From contig NZ_JAMOIH010000011.1 in assembly GCF_024448955.1 (NCBI RefSeq), positions 62,001 through 126,000 on the forward strand: a stretch of 64,000 nt of DNA, read 5' to 3'. Numbering within the stretch: the stretch's first letter is position 1; each line of letters opens with the position of its first letter. The notes under the pieces are model-generated. The model searched no databases. It was not told where the DNA came from and worked only from the letters and a program-made list of their open reading frames with translations. The translations under genes were made by a program, and so were the position numbers. Origin of the DNA: Stutzerimonas stutzeri (GTDB lineage Bacteria > Pseudomonadota > Gammaproteobacteria > Pseudomonadales > Pseudomonadaceae). Positions 40,251 to 52,200 of the stretch are shown piece by piece.

Positions 40251-40276
40251 TTGGATTAGCCGACGGCGTAATCCAA
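40251..40276. repeat. Short palindromic repeat / possible terminator
   Basis: TTGGATTA (40251-40258) and TAATCCAA (40269-40276) form a hairpin with a GCCGACGGCG loop. This GTAG-TTGGATTA unit is a common intergenic repeat in gamma-proteobacteria. It lies between the acyl-CoA dehydrogenase promoter region and the end of the 40296 gene. Confidence 0.6.
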
Positions 40277-40295
40277 CAATCGAAGGCGTACTCCA

Positions 40296-40736
40296 CTACC
40301 AATGCAGATAAAACATCCCCTTGGCCAGCAACACGATGCAAACCATCTGCAGGAAAATCGCCCAATGAATGTGCCGATAACGCACCGGTGTCATGTGGCC
40401 GCTACGCAACAGCATGGCGACCATGCCGAAGGTGAAGAACACACCGATCGCCAGCAGGATTTTCAGCGAGAGCAAGGTTGCGAAGCTACTCGCAAACGGG
40501 CTGGCCAGCGCATGGCGGTGATGCCAGGCCAAACCGATGCCGGCGCCATAGACGAATAGCACAACCCAGTGCAGCACCACGCGCAGGCGCGCACCGACTG
40601 CCTTGTCGACGCTCTGCATCAGATTCGGCTCGATCTGCTGGCGAACCTGGTGCAGCACCAGGACTTCGACGAACAACGCGCCGATGAAGAAAATCGCCGC
40701 CAGCAGGTGAATCACATGCAACAGGGAATAGCTCAT
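40296..40736 (-). CDS. Four-helix membrane protein (CopD-like)
   Basis: A 146-residue integral membrane protein with four hydrophobic segments (about 2-24, 50-72, 82-106 and 122-144) and conserved-looking His residues at helix ends (LLHVIHLLAAIFFIG, VLHWVVLF, HHRHA, RHIHW). It resembles the CopD/DUF2269-type small haem- or copper-linked membrane proteins. A transport role is not proven. GGAGC lies upstream of the ATG at 40736. Confidence 0.75.
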   Translation of the reverse strand: MSYSLLHVIHLLAAIFFIGALFVEVLVLHQVRQQIEPNLMQSVDKAVGARLRVVLHWVVLFVYGAGIGLAWHHRHALASPFASSFATLLSLKILLAIGVFFTFGMVAMLLRSGHMTPVRYRHIHWAIFLQMVCIVLLAKGMFYLHW

Positions 40737-40820
40737 TGCGGCTCCTTCGGTTCCTGCCGGCCAGTTTAGGATCTGTCTCCGCTTCGCTGTAGTCGCTTAC
40801 GGCATCGACGACGACCGTAC

Positions 40821-41171
40821 TCAGTGATTCAGCGCCGTCAGCTTGGCGCCATCACGCTCGACGTGCTGCCCGACAACGAAGCCATTCGCCGAGCTCCGCA
40901 CTCGGGACTGGCTGCCATCTTCGGCCTCGATTACGTAGAGCGTCTGATCGAGACCGGCCGCCTGCTGCGCTCCCTGACCGACGAAATAACCCAGCCCGCC
41001 GCCAATCAACGCGCCGATCGGTCCGGCTGCCGCGCCCAGCATGAAACCACTGAGCCCCCCAAACCCGCCGCCCACGATTCGATCCTGGCGAGCCTCCACG
41101 ACTTCATCGGCACCGACCAGCGTACTGGTCAACAACATTGCACCGGCAACCAAAGCGACTAGATTCTTCAT
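40821..41171 (-). CDS. Glycine-zipper envelope protein
   Basis: A 116-residue exported protein with a signal peptide (about 1-21, ending STLVGA) followed by a glycine-zipper segment (GGGFGGLSGFMLGAAAGPIGALIGGGLGYFVGQ), as in outer-membrane SlyB/OmpA-like small proteins. The C-terminal part is a small beta domain. The ATG at 41171 has AAAGGAG upstream, while the frame before it is not supported. It is likely envelope-associated; specific function is unknown. Confidence 0.8.
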   Translation of the reverse strand: MKNLVALVAGAMLLTSTLVGADEVVEARQDRIVGGGFGGLSGFMLGAAAGPIGALIGGGLGYFVGQGAQQAAGLDQTLYVIEAEDGSQSRVRSSANGFVVGQHVERDGAKLTALNH

Positions 41172-41362
41172 GTGATGCTCCTTTATATACGCGTTATGTT
41201 TCCTTACCTTAGTCATGAAGCGTGCCGGATTTTTAGCCTTATCAATCAACGAGATAAATTCTTATAGGTCAATTAAACCCAAGCGATAAAGGTATTTTTT
41301 ACTTGCGTTCGAGTATTTTTCACCCCGCTCAGATGGGCTCAGAACGCTGAGGAGCCAGCCGG

Positions 41363-41764
41363 ATGATTTTCTGCAAACGCGCCTACGACCCGTGCGATGC
41401 CAGCGATGGCCATCGCGTATTGGTCGACCGCCTCTGGCCTCGAAATCTTCGCAAGGAAGACCTGCCTCTGGACAACTGGCTGCGAGAACTGGCGCCTTCC
41501 ACAGAGCTGCGCCAGGCGTTCAAGCATGAAGGGCTAAGCTTCGAAGCCTTTCGTGAGGGTTATCGCAAGGAGCTGGCCGCCCATCCGGAGCATTGGTGGC
41601 CGTTGCTGGATATCGCTATGAAGGGTCCGCTGACACTGCTCTACGCCGCTCGCGACGAGCAGCAGAACAACGCGCGGGTATTAGCCGAATGGCTGGAGGA
41701 AGAATTAGAGCGACGCGGTGCGCCGAGCTCGCCGACGTGCTATGCCGGCGAGCGGATGTCGTGA
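41363..41764 (+). CDS. DUF488 family protein (YeaO-like)
   Basis: A 133-residue soluble protein with the DUF488 hallmarks KRAYDPCDASDGHRVLVDRLWPRNL and LTLLYAARDEQQNNARVLAEWL. The family is widespread and its function is not established. It is preceded by an AT-rich intergenic region shared with the divergent glycine-zipper gene. GAGGAG lies upstream of the start. Confidence 0.88.
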   Translation: MIFCKRAYDPCDASDGHRVLVDRLWPRNLRKEDLPLDNWLRELAPSTELRQAFKHEGLSFEAFREGYRKELAAHPEHWWPLLDIAMKGPLTLLYAARDEQQNNARVLAEWLEEELERRGAPSSPTCYAGERMS

Positions 41765-41796
41765 GGGCCGTCGCGACGGCGACGGACGGAACAGCC

Positions 41797-43154
<1,358 letters not shown>

Positions 43155-44093
43155 ATGAACCAACGCTCTCCGAACCCGCAACCCACGGTTGTCGACTGCC
43201 TGATCATTGGTGGCGGCCCGGGTGGACTGACCGCAGCGCTTTACCTGGCGCGCTTCCGGCGCAGCTGCCTGGTGGTCGACGCCGGTTCCAGCCGCGCCTC
43301 ATGGATCCCGCGCTCGCACAACTACCCGGGCTTCCCGCCGGGTATCAACGGCAATGATCTGCTGGTGAGGTTGCGCGAGCAGGCCAGCGGTTACGGCGCG
43401 CGACTCGAACACGGTCGGGTCGAGCATATCGAGCCGCATGCGGAAGGCTTCAGCGTGCGCTATGGCGATCGAAGCTGTGTGGCCCGGCGCATCATTCTCG
43501 CCACCGGTATCGAGGACACGCTGCCGGATATGCCCGACGTCGAGCAGGCCATTGCCGAAGGCAAAGTGCGTCTGTGCGCCATCTGCGATGGCTACGAGGT
43601 AAAGGGGGACAACGTCGCGGTCTATGGTGAAGCAGAGTGCGCCATCGGCCACGCCGTGTTCCTACGCACCTTCAGCGATCGCGTCACCGTCGTGGTGCAT
43701 GGCGAGCAGGATGCCTGCGATCAGGCCATCGCCCTGGCCGAGCATTACGACATCCGCCTGATCAGCGATCGCGTCGAAGCCCTGCGCCCTTGCGAGACCA
43801 GCATCGAGCTGATCACCTGCAACGGCGACGTTCACCATTTCGACATCATCTACCCCAGCCTTGGCGCGCGTTTCCGTTCGGATCTCGCCCTGCAATTGGG
43901 CGTGGATTGCGACGAGTCCGGCGGCGTACTGGTCGACGATCATCTACAAACCTCGATGCGCGGACTCTATGCCATCGGCGACGTGACCATGGGCCTGAAG
44001 CAGATGAGCGTCGCCATCGGTCAGGCCGCCCAAGCAGCCACGGCGGTGCACAACAGCCTGGAAGCCAAACCCTGGGGCGGACCGACCCGATAA
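43155..44093 (+). CDS. Thioredoxin-reductase-like FAD/NAD(P) oxidoreductase
   Basis: A 312-residue flavoprotein of the TrxB-like class. The FAD-binding motif is [19 protein letters not shown] (about 16-34), the redox pair is CAICDG (about 138-143), and the C-terminal FAD motif is [20 protein letters not shown]. The expected NAD(P)-binding GxGxxA is altered ([12 protein letters not shown]), so coenzyme use is uncertain. A dedicated partner is not evident. A TyrR-type regulator follows 72 bp downstream. Confidence 0.88.
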   Translation: MNQRSPNPQPTVVDCLIIGGGPGGLTAALYLARFRRSCLVVDAGSSRASWIPRSHNYPGFPPGINGNDLLVRLREQASGYGARLEHGRVEHIEPHAEGFSVRYGDRSCVARRIILATGIEDTLPDMPDVEQAIAEGKVRLCAICDGYEVKGDNVAVYGEAECAIGHAVFLRTFSDRVTVVVHGEQDACDQAIALAEHYDIRLISDRVEALRPCETSIELITCNGDVHHFDIIYPSLGARFRSDLALQLGVDCDESGGVLVDDHLQTSMRGLYAIGDVTMGLKQMSVAIGQAAQAATAVHNSLEAKPWGGPTR

Positions 44094-44138
44094 CGACGCT
44101 GCGCCGGCGATGCCTTCGGCCCGGCAAGCAGGCATACT

Positions 44139-44160
44139 TCGGGCCTCGACCGAGGCCCGA
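44139..44160 (+). promoter_or_regulatory. Palindrome covering the regulator's ribosome binding site
   Basis: TCGGGCCTCG (44139-44148) and CGAGGCCCGA (44151-44160) are perfect complements. The right arm holds GAGG, the likely ribosome binding site of the ATG at 44166. The RNA hairpin would hide it. It could also be a terminator stem for the gene upstream, but no T run follows. Confidence 0.5.
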
Positions 44161-44165
44161 ACAGC

Positions 44166-45695
44166 ATGCGCATCCACGTTACCTTCATCGACCGCATCGG
44201 CATCACCCAGGAGGTGCTCGCCCTGCTGGTGGCGCGCAACCTGAACCTCGATGCCGTGGAAATGGTGCCGCCCAACGTCTATATAGACGCGCCGGCGATC
44301 GATGCGCACGTGCTCGACGAGCTGCGCCAGGCGCTGCGCGGCGTACGTGGCGTGCAGGACATCCAGGTGGTTGGCATGCTGCCCGGCCAGCAGCGACGCC
44401 TGCAACTCGACGCGCTGCTGCACGCCATGCCGGACCCGCTGATGGCAGTCGATGGCGACGGCAAGATCCTCATGGCCAACCCGGCGCTGATCAGCCTGGT
44501 CGGGCTCGACCCAGAAGGCCAATTCGTCGGCGAGCTGTTCGAAGCCCCAGAGTTACAGGCCGCTATGCTCGAGCAGGGCTTTCGTCTGCCGATGCGCGAA
44601 ATCATCTTCAACGGCCAATCCCTGCTAATCGACGTGATGCCGATCGCCGAAACTCTCATGGCAGACGGCGCTCAGCCGGCTGCGGGCGCCCTGCTCACGC
44701 TCTACGCACCCAGCCGCCTGGGCGAGCGCCTGGCCGCGCTGCACCCACACCATGCGGAAAGCTTCGATGCATTGCTTGGCGATTCGCCAGCGATCCGCAC
44801 GCTCAAGGCCCGCGGCAAGCGCGTCGCGGCACTCGATGCGCCCTTGCTGATCCAGGGCGAAACCGGCACCGGCAAGGAATTGGTCGCCCGCGCCTGTCAC
44901 GCCGCCAGCCCGCGCAGCAACGCGCCCTTTCTGACGCTCAGCTGCGCGGCCGTGGCGGAAAACCAGGCCGACGGCGAACTGTTCGGCTATGCGCCAGGCG
45001 CCGCGAACGCGGCTCAGCGCAGCGGCAAGCCCGGCCTCTTGGAGCTGGCCAATGGCGGCACGGTGTTTCTCGACGAGATCGCCGAAATGTCGCCCTACCT
45101 GCAGGCCAAGCTGATGCACTTTCTCAGCGAGGGCAGCTTCCGGCGTATCGGTGGCGACCGCGAGATTCGCGTCGACGTGCGCATCCTCAGCGCCACTCAC
45201 CGAGACCTGGAACAGCTGGTGGGCGAGGAGACGTTCCGCGAGGATCTGTTCTACCGGCTCAACGTCCTCAACCTGAACGTCCCACCGTTGCGCGAGCGCG
45301 GCGAAGACATCCTGTTGCTGGCCCGGCACTTCCTGCTGCAGGCCTGCACGCAGATCCAGCGCCCGCCGTGCCGGCTCGCCCCCTCGACCTACCCGGTGCT
45401 GCTCGGCAATCCCTGGCCTGGTAACGTGCGGCAACTGCAGAACATCATCTTCCGCGCCGCGGCGATGTCCGACAGCGGCATGATCGGCCTCGACGACCTG
45501 GATATCGCCCGCACCAAGCTGGCCTGCCAGGACGATGAAATCTCCAGTCTCAGCGAAGCCATGGACGCCTTCGAGCGCTCGATCCTGGAAAAGCTCTACA
45601 CAAGCTATCCCTCTACCCGGCTGCTGGCGGCCCGGCTGAAAAGCTCGCACAGCGCCATCGCCATGCGGCTACGCAAGTACGGTATCGGCGGCTAG
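44166..45695 (+). CDS. TyrR-type regulator (ACT-PAS-AAA+-HTH)
   Basis: A 509-residue protein with an ACT domain (1-75), PAS domain (about 78-190), AAA+ domain (about 205-430: Walker A GETGTGKE, Walker B TVFLDEIAE) and a TyrR-like C-terminal helix-turn-helix (YPSTRLLAARLKSSHSAIAMRLRKYGIG). The sigma-54 contact loop is degenerate (GYAPGAANAAQ instead of GAFTGA), as in TyrR, so direct sigma-54 activation is doubtful. It sits upstream of an amino-acid symporter and L-serine dehydratase, probable targets. A second member of this type, phhR, is at 53810. Confidence 0.88.
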   Translation: MRIHVTFIDRIGITQEVLALLVARNLNLDAVEMVPPNVYIDAPAIDAHVLDELRQALRGVRGVQDIQVVGMLPGQQRRLQLDALLHAMPDPLMAVDGDGKILMANPALISLVGLDPEGQFVGELFEAPELQAAMLEQGFRLPMREIIFNGQSLLIDVMPIAETLMADGAQPAAGALLTLYAPSRLGERLAALHPHHAESFDALLGDSPAIRTLKARGKRVAALDAPLLIQGETGTGKELVARACHAASPRSNAPFLTLSCAAVAENQADGELFGYAPGAANAAQRSGKPGLLELANGGTVFLDEIAEMSPYLQAKLMHFLSEGSFRRIGGDREIRVDVRILSATHRDLEQLVGEETFREDLFYRLNVLNLNVPPLRERGEDILLLARHFLLQACTQIQRPPCRLAPSTYPVLLGNPWPGNVRQLQNIIFRAAAMSDSGMIGLDDLDIARTKLACQDDEISSLSEAMDAFERSILEKLYTSYPSTRLLAARLKSSHSAIAMRLRKYGIGG

Positions 45696-45718
45696 GATTT
45701 GCAGGCACACCAATCTCC

Positions 45719-45823
45719 GTAGGGTGCGCTCCGCGCATCGCAAAGACTGAACCTGTCGCAGTGCGCTCGCTTGCCGCTAGCTCCTTCCCTCAGCTCCGAT
45801 CGGTGCGCGGAGCGCACCCTACA
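45719..45823. repeat. Inverted repeat pair, family C
   Basis: GTAGGGTGCGCTCCGCGCA at 45719-45737 is repeated in inverted form (TGCGCGGAGCGCACCCTAC) at 45804-45822, about 66 bp away. This is a common Pseudomonas intergenic repeat. Confidence 0.8.
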
Positions 45824-46001
45824 AGCGCTAGCCTTTCGAGCCCAGACATCAGACTGAGCTGCCGTTAACGTAACCTTTGGAAACAGCGCTTTCGCTCAGT
45901 CTGTGCATATTCGCCTCAACGATCATCGCCAGTTTGTATTCATATCGATACGCCGTACCCAAACCAATACAGGCGGCTTTCTCAACCTATCTCGCGCTAC
46001 G

Positions 46002-46017
46002 CGATACAGCTGTATCG
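46002..46017. promoter_or_regulatory. 16-bp palindrome, candidate activator site
   Basis: CGATACAGCTGTATCG is a perfect palindrome. It is centred about 90 bp upstream of the sigma-54-like promoter, the typical distance for an enhancer-binding protein site. Confidence 0.45.
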
Positions 46018-46094
46018 AATTTAATACAAAGAGCATCAACTCTCTGTTTCGACTTATTTTTAACCTGCTGATTTACAACGAATTCCATAAAAGC

Positions 46095-46109
46095 TGGCAT
46101 CCCGCTTGC
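46095..46109 (+). promoter_or_regulatory. Sigma-54-like promoter of the symporter
   Basis: TGGCAT-CCCGC-TTGC matches the -24/-12 consensus, with one deviation from TGGCAC. It lies about 137 bp before the symporter start. Confidence 0.65.
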
Positions 46110-46245
46110 GTCGTTGTCACCCACGGAGTCCGAATGGCCCGGTCGTTTCGCTAAAGAAATAGCTCAGGCCAGTCAGAAAAATCCGGACAAGTGCCTCGCC
46201 GCACCCCCCGACACGCCGTAAACCACAAGAACAAACGGAGTCGAC

Positions 46246-47622
46246 ATGCAATTCCTCAATGATCTGGTCAATAAAATCAACGCGCTGGTATGGGGTCCGC
46301 CGACTCTGGTGCTGGTCTTAGGCACCGGGCTGTTCCTGATGATCAGCCTCAAGTTCATGCCTTGGCGCACCATTCCACGCGGCTTCCGGCTGATGTGGCA
46401 GGGGCGCAAGAACGAGCCCGGCGCCGAAGGTGAAATCAGCCCGTTCCAGGCACTGATGACCTGCCTAGCGGCCACCGTCGGTACCGGCAACATCGCTGGT
46501 GTGGCGACCGCCATCTTCCTCGGCGGGCCGGGCGCGCTGTTCTGGATGTGGTGCACCGCGCTGGTGGGCATGGCGACCAAGTACTGCGAGGTTGTACTGG
46601 CCGTGCATTACCGCGAGAAGGACGACCGCGGCGAGCACGTCGGCGGCCCGATGTATGCGATCAAGAACGGCCTGGGCAAGAAGTGGCTGTGGCTCGGCGG
46701 TGCTTTCGCCATCTTCGGCGGCCTGGCCGGTTTCGGCATTGGCAACATGGTGCAGGTCAACAGCATGGCCCATGCCATGGAGACGACCTTCGGCGTACCG
46801 ATGTGGATCACTGGCGTGGTCTCGATGGCCATCGTCGGCATGGTGATCCTCGGCGGCATCAAGCGCATCGGCAAGGTCGCCGCGTCGCTGGTGCCATTCA
46901 TGTGCGTGGCCTATATCATCGCTGCCCTGGTGGTGCTGGCGGTCAACTTCGAAGCCATCCCCGGTGCGTTCGCGCTGATCTTCGAATCCGCCTTCAACCC
47001 GGTCGCAGCAACCGGTGGCTTTGCCGGCGCGGCGGTGATCGCGGCGATTCGCTTCGGCGTGGCACGCGGCATTTTCTCCAACGAAGCAGGCCTCGGCACT
47101 GCCGGTATCGCCCAGGCCGCAGGCACCAGCAAATGCCCGGTTCGTTCCGGCCTGATCGGCATGCTCGGCACGTTCATCGACACCATCATCATCTGCTCGA
47201 TGACCGGCCTGGCGATCATCTGCTCCGGCGTCTGGACCAGCGGCGAGAGCGGCGCGGCATTGTCGGCGGCGGCCTTCGAATCAGCGATGCCCGGCTTCGG
47301 CGGCGCCATCCTGACCATTGCGTTGGTGGTCTTTGCCTTTACCACCATTCTCGGCTGGAGCTACTTCGGCGAGAAATGCTGGGAGTTCCTGGTGGGCACC
47401 AAGGCCGTCTGGCCGTTCCGGGTGGTCTGGGTGCTGGCCGTGCCCTTCGGCGCGGTGGCCCAGTTGGACTTCGCCTGGCTGGTCGCCGACACCCTCAACG
47501 GCCTGATGGCGATCCCGAACCTGATTTCGCTGCTGCTGCTGAGCCCCGTGGTGGTCAAGCTGACCAACACCTACTTTGCCGAACGCAAAGCCCAAGAAAC
47601 ACTCGCCAGCGTTCCTCGCTGA
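46246..47622 (+). CDS. Sodium:alanine/glycine symporter (AGCS family)
   Basis: A 458-residue membrane protein with about ten to eleven transmembrane helices. It carries the AGCS signatures FQALMTCLAATVGTGNIAGVATAI (about 65-88) and FSNEAGLGTAGIAQAAG. It imports a small neutral amino acid with Na+; alanine, glycine and possibly serine are candidates, the last because the next gene is L-serine dehydratase. The start has a weak CGGAG site upstream. A hairpin follows the stop. Confidence 0.93.
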   Translation: MQFLNDLVNKINALVWGPPTLVLVLGTGLFLMISLKFMPWRTIPRGFRLMWQGRKNEPGAEGEISPFQALMTCLAATVGTGNIAGVATAIFLGGPGALFWMWCTALVGMATKYCEVVLAVHYREKDDRGEHVGGPMYAIKNGLGKKWLWLGGAFAIFGGLAGFGIGNMVQVNSMAHAMETTFGVPMWITGVVSMAIVGMVILGGIKRIGKVAASLVPFMCVAYIIAALVVLAVNFEAIPGAFALIFESAFNPVAATGGFAGAAVIAAIRFGVARGIFSNEAGLGTAGIAQAAGTSKCPVRSGLIGMLGTFIDTIIICSMTGLAIICSGVWTSGESGAALSAAAFESAMPGFGGAILTIALVVFAFTTILGWSYFGEKCWEFLVGTKAVWPFRVVWVLAVPFGAVAQLDFAWLVADTLNGLMAIPNLISLLLLSPVVVKLTNTYFAERKAQETLASVPR

Positions 47623-47640
47623 TCGGCTGTCTAAGCTAAT

Positions 47641-47670
47641 GGCAGGCCCCAGTCGCTGGGGCTGCCATTT
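47641..47670 (+). terminator. Terminator between symporter and sdaA
   Basis: GGCAGGCCCCAG and CTGGGGCTGCC form a stem with one bulged base and a TCG loop, followed by ATTTAT. It lies just after the symporter and about 20 bp before sdaA, so sdaA expression may be partial read-through. Confidence 0.65.
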
Positions 47671-47690
47671 ATCTTCAGCGAGCGTCGTCC

Positions 47691-49067
47691 ATGTCCCTCA
47701 GCACCTTCGATCTGTTCAAGATCGGCATCGGTCCCTCCAGCTCACATACCGTCGGCCCCATGAGCGCGGCGGCACGGTTCGCCGCGGGCCTGAAGCAGGA
47801 CGGCCTGCTGGACGCAACCGAACGCGTGCGGGTCGAGCTGTACGGCTCGCTCGGCGCAACCGGCAAAGGCCACGGCAGCGATAAAGCAGTGATCCTAGGC
47901 CTCGAAGGCGAACAGCCGGAAAAGGTCGACACCACCCTCATCCCGGAACGTCTGGCGGCAATTCGCGAAAATGGCACCCTGCGCCTGCTGGGTGAAAAGC
48001 CGATCCGCTTCGTCGAGAAAGAACACGTGGCGATGATCCGCAAGCCGTTGGACTTTCACCCCAACGGTATGGTGTTTCGCGCCTTCGACGCCGCCGGGTT
48101 GCAAATCCGCAGTCGCGAGTATTACTCGGTGGGCGGCGGTTTCGTCGTTGACGAAGAGGCGGCCGGCACCGACCGCATCGTCGAAGACCGCACGACTTTG
48201 CCCTACCCCTTCCGTACCGCCCGCGAGTTGCTGGCGCTGTGCGACCAGCACGGCCTGTCGATCAGCCAGTTGATGCTAGCCAACGAAGCGGCCTGGCGCC
48301 CGGAAGCGGAAACCCGTGCGCGGCTATTGCAGATCTGGCAGGTCATGCAGGACTGCGTAAGCGCCGGTTGCCAGACCGAAGGCATCCTCCCCGGCGGGCT
48401 CAAGGTGGAGCGCCGCGCCGCCCGCCTGTATCGCCAGCTCAGCGAAAACCCCGAAGCGAACCTGTGCGACAGCCTCAACGTGCTCGACTGGGTCGATCTC
48501 TACGCCCTGGCCGTCAACGAGGAAAACGCCGCGGGCGGCCGGGTGGTGACCGCACCGACCAATGGCGCCGCCGGAATCATCCCGGCGTTGCTGCACTATT
48601 ACGTGCGCTTCGTGCCTGGCGCCAATGAAGACGGCGTGGTGCGTTTTCTGCTCACGGCGGCGGCCATCGGCATTCTCTACAAGGAGAACGCCTCGATCTC
48701 CGGCGCCGAAGTGGGTTGCCAGGGTGAAGTGGGCGTCGCCTGCTCAATGGGCGCCGGCGCGCTGTGCGAAGTGCTCGGCGGCACGCCACAGCAGGTGGAG
48801 AACGCTGCCGAAATCGGCATGGAACACAACCTCGGCCTGACTTGCGACCCGGTTGGCGGCCTGGTCCAGGTGCCCTGCATCGAACGCAACGCCATGGGAT
48901 CGGTCAAGGCCATCAACGCCGCCCGCATGGCCCTGCGCGGCGACGGCAGCCATTTCATCTCGCTGGACAAGGTCATCCGCACCATGCGCCAGACGGGCGC
49001 CGACATGAAGAGCAAGTACAAGGAAACCGCGCGCGGCGGGCTGGCCGTCAACATCATTGAATGTTGA
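47691..49067 (+). CDS. sdaA: L-serine ammonia-lyase (serine dehydratase)
   Basis: A 458-residue single-chain, iron-sulfur L-serine deaminase giving pyruvate and ammonia. The N-terminal beta domain has the SSSHTVGPM motif (about 15-23). The C-terminal catalytic domain shows the cluster cysteines in [38 protein letters not shown] and [12 protein letters not shown]. The length fits SdaA/SdaB. It is probably linked with the symporter upstream for serine uptake and catabolism. Confidence 0.94.
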   Translation: MSLSTFDLFKIGIGPSSSHTVGPMSAAARFAAGLKQDGLLDATERVRVELYGSLGATGKGHGSDKAVILGLEGEQPEKVDTTLIPERLAAIRENGTLRLLGEKPIRFVEKEHVAMIRKPLDFHPNGMVFRAFDAAGLQIRSREYYSVGGGFVVDEEAAGTDRIVEDRTTLPYPFRTARELLALCDQHGLSISQLMLANEAAWRPEAETRARLLQIWQVMQDCVSAGCQTEGILPGGLKVERRAARLYRQLSENPEANLCDSLNVLDWVDLYALAVNEENAAGGRVVTAPTNGAAGIIPALLHYYVRFVPGANEDGVVRFLLTAAAIGILYKENASISGAEVGCQGEVGVACSMGAGALCEVLGGTPQQVENAAEIGMEHNLGLTCDPVGGLVQVPCIERNAMGSVKAINAARMALRGDGSHFISLDKVIRTMRQTGADMKSKYKETARGGLAVNIIEC

Positions 49068-49281
49068 AACACACGGCGCGCGCAGCCTCACTACCAGCCA
49101 AGCGGCAAACCCATCCGCGCTTTATCGCGGCCATCTGGTTTCCTTGGAAGAAATCGCGCTGGCGAAGCTATATCATCCCCGCTGGCGGTTCGTCGGCGTC
49201 AAAGGACTCATCTCGCCACGAAGCTGTCCCTATCACAGGAAGACCCCCTGCCATCAATGGATCGATCTAGCCGAGGAACCG

Positions 49282-52200
49282 ATGAGTAACCCCAATGAGC
49301 CATCGACCCCGAAGAACCTGAGCGTGGTTCGCAGCACCCTAGATTTTCCCGTGGTCGGTATCGGTGCCTCAGCCGGTGGCCTCAAGGCGCTCATGAGCTT
49401 GTTCGAGCATATGCCCAGCGACAGCGGCATGGCGTTCGTGGTGATCATGCATCTCTCGCCGACGCATGAAAGCAACGCCGACAGCATCTTGCAAAACAAG
49501 ACACGCGTGCCGGTGATTCAAGTGACGCAGCCGGTGCCCATCGAGCGCAACCGGATCTATGTGATCCCGCCGGCCCTCGACCTGTCTATGAATGACGGCT
49601 ACCTGCGGCTGACCAAGCCCACTCGCGAACGCGGCGTGCAGGTCGCCATCGACCTGTTCTTTCGTGCTCTGGCCGACGTCCATCACACCCGCGCCATCGG
49701 CATCGTATTGTCCGGCGCTGGCGCGGACGGTTCGGTCGGCCTGTCCCGCATCAAGGAACAGGGCGGCGTAACCATGGCGCAGTCTCCCGACGATGCCGAA
49801 TACGACTCCATGCCGCGCAGCGCTATCGAAACCGGCATGGTCGACATCGTGCTACCGGTGCTGGAGATGCCCCAGCGGCTGATGGATCTGAGCCGCAACA
49901 TGCAGACGATGGAACCGCCAATCGAGTCGCCGGCGGCGTCCGAACAGGCGTCATCGCGCACGCCGACACGAGCCAACGAATCGGCCCTGCGTGACATTCT
50001 TGGCCTGCTGCGCAGCCGCACGGGCCATGACTTCCGCCACTACAAGCAAGCCACCGTGCTGCGACGAATCGAGCGGCGCATGCAGGTCAATGCTGTGCGG
50101 GACATGGCCGGCTACGCCCAGTTGCTGAACGACCGGCCGGAGGAAACCCCGGCGCTGTTGGCCGACATGCTGATCGGCGTTACCAACTTCTTTCGCGACC
50201 ATGAGGCATTCGAAGCCCTGGAACGCGACATCATCCCCCGGCTGTTCGAAGAAAAGGCTCTGCTCGGCGAGAGCGATGCACTGCGCATCTGGTCCGCCGC
50301 CTGTTCGACCGGTGAGGAAGCCTACTCGTTGGGCATGCTGTTCACCGACTACGTAGAACGCAACGGCCTGCGCACCGAGGTGCAGGTCTTCGCCACCGAC
50401 ATCGACGAGCAGGCGCTGGAAACCGGCCGTGCCAGCGTTTACCCCGAGGCGATCGTCACCGACGTGGCGCCGACCCGGCTGCAGCAATATTTCACCAAGG
50501 AACAGAACCGCTATCGCCTGCGCAAGGAACTTCGCGAACGCATCCTGTTTGCCCGCCACAATATCTTGCGCGACCCGCCCTTCTCACGGCTGGACCTGAT
50601 TTCCTGCCGTAATCTGCTGATCTATCTCGACCGCGACATCCAGAGCGAAGTGCTGCGCATGTTCCACTTCGCCCTCAACCCCGGCGGCTATCTGTTTCTT
50701 GGCAACTCCGAAACGGCAGATATCTGTTCCCATCTGTTCGCGCCAGTGGACAAGAAAAACCGTATTTACCGAGCCCGGGATATCGGCAACCAGCGACGCG
50801 CGCCGATGTCCTCATTACAGAACTTTTCCACCGCCTCGCCCACTTCCGTTTCCGGCACGGCCATGACCCGCCGCAGCAAACTCTCCTTCGCCTACGCTCA
50901 TCAGCGCGCGCTGGAGCAATGCGCGCCGCCCAGCGTGATCGTCGATCACCAGTCGGAGATCGTCTACCTGTCCGAACGTGCCGGCCGTTTCCTGCGCTAT
51001 GTCAGTGGCGAGCCTTCGCTCAATCTGACCACCCTGGTGCAGCCCGAGCTGCGCCTGGCGCTGCGTAGCGCGCTGTATCAGGCCGCTCAGACCGGCAAGA
51101 GCATCGAAACCAGGCGCATCAGCCTGGAACGCGAGGGTCGTCGCTTTTATATCGATATGGAGGTACGCCCGTTCCGCGACGACGAGGCGGGCGCCGATTA
51201 TCTGCTGGTGCTCTTCGATGAAATCGAAGATCTCTCAGACAAAAACCCCGCAACATGCCAGGGGAACGCCAAGGATAACGAACTGGCGCAGCTTCAAGTC
51301 GAGCTGCAACAGACCAAGGAGCAGCTGCAGCTGACCATCGAGCATTCGGAAGCCTCCACTGAGGAGCTGCGCGCCTCCAACGAGGAGCTGCAAGCCATCA
51401 ACGAAGAGCTGCGGTCGGCCACCGAGGATCTGGAAACCAGCAAGGAAGAGCTGCAATCGATCAATGAAGAGCTGATCACTGTCAACGCCGAGCTCAAGAG
51501 CAAGGTCGACGAAACCAGCAAGGTCAATGACGACCTGCAGAATCTGATCTCGTCCACCGACATCGCCACGCTGTTCGTGGACCGTCACATGCGCATCAAG
51601 TGGTTCACCCCGCGCGCGCAGGACATCTTCAACGTGATCGGCAGCGATGCCGGACGCTCTTTGCTGGACATCACACACCGTCTCGATTACCCAACCCTGT
51701 ACAGCGACGCCTCCGAAGCCTTCGGCGAGCTGCAGCTGGTCGAGCGCGAAGTCCGGAGCCTGGACGGCAAGTGGTATATGGCGCGCTTTCTGCCCTACCG
51801 CACCACCGACGACCGCATTCAGGGCGCAGTGCTGACCTTCATCGACATCACCGCCCGGCGCAACGCCGAAGAGCGCGTGCGCGCTGGCGAAGCCCATATG
51901 AAGCTGCTGGCACAGAGCATGCGCGGCTACGCCATCATGACCATGGACCTGCAAGGCAAGATCACCGCCTGGAACCCTGGCGCCGAATCCATCTTTGGCT
52001 ACAGCGAACAGGAAGTGATCGGCCAGTGCATCGACCTCATATACACCGCAGCGGACCGTGAAGTAGGCGTACCTGAGGGCGAGCGCAAGCGCGCGCTGGA
52101 GCAGGGCCAGGCTGCCGACGAGCGCTGGCACCTGCGCAAGGATGGCTCGCAGTTCTTCTGTAGCGGGCTGGTCAATCCGCTGGTTGACAGTGCTGGCGAC

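Larger units (their letters stand above)
45696..46245. other. Regulatory region upstream of the AGCS symporter
   Basis: 550 bp without a supported gene. It holds an inverted repeat pair at 45719-45823, an AT-rich stretch with a 16-bp palindrome at 46002-46017, and a sigma-54-like promoter at 46095-46109. Confidence 0.65.

Noticed and set aside
43637-45424. 595-codon Arg/Pro-rich frame across the reductase and TyrR-like genes
   Set aside because: Out-of-frame translation of two well-supported genes.
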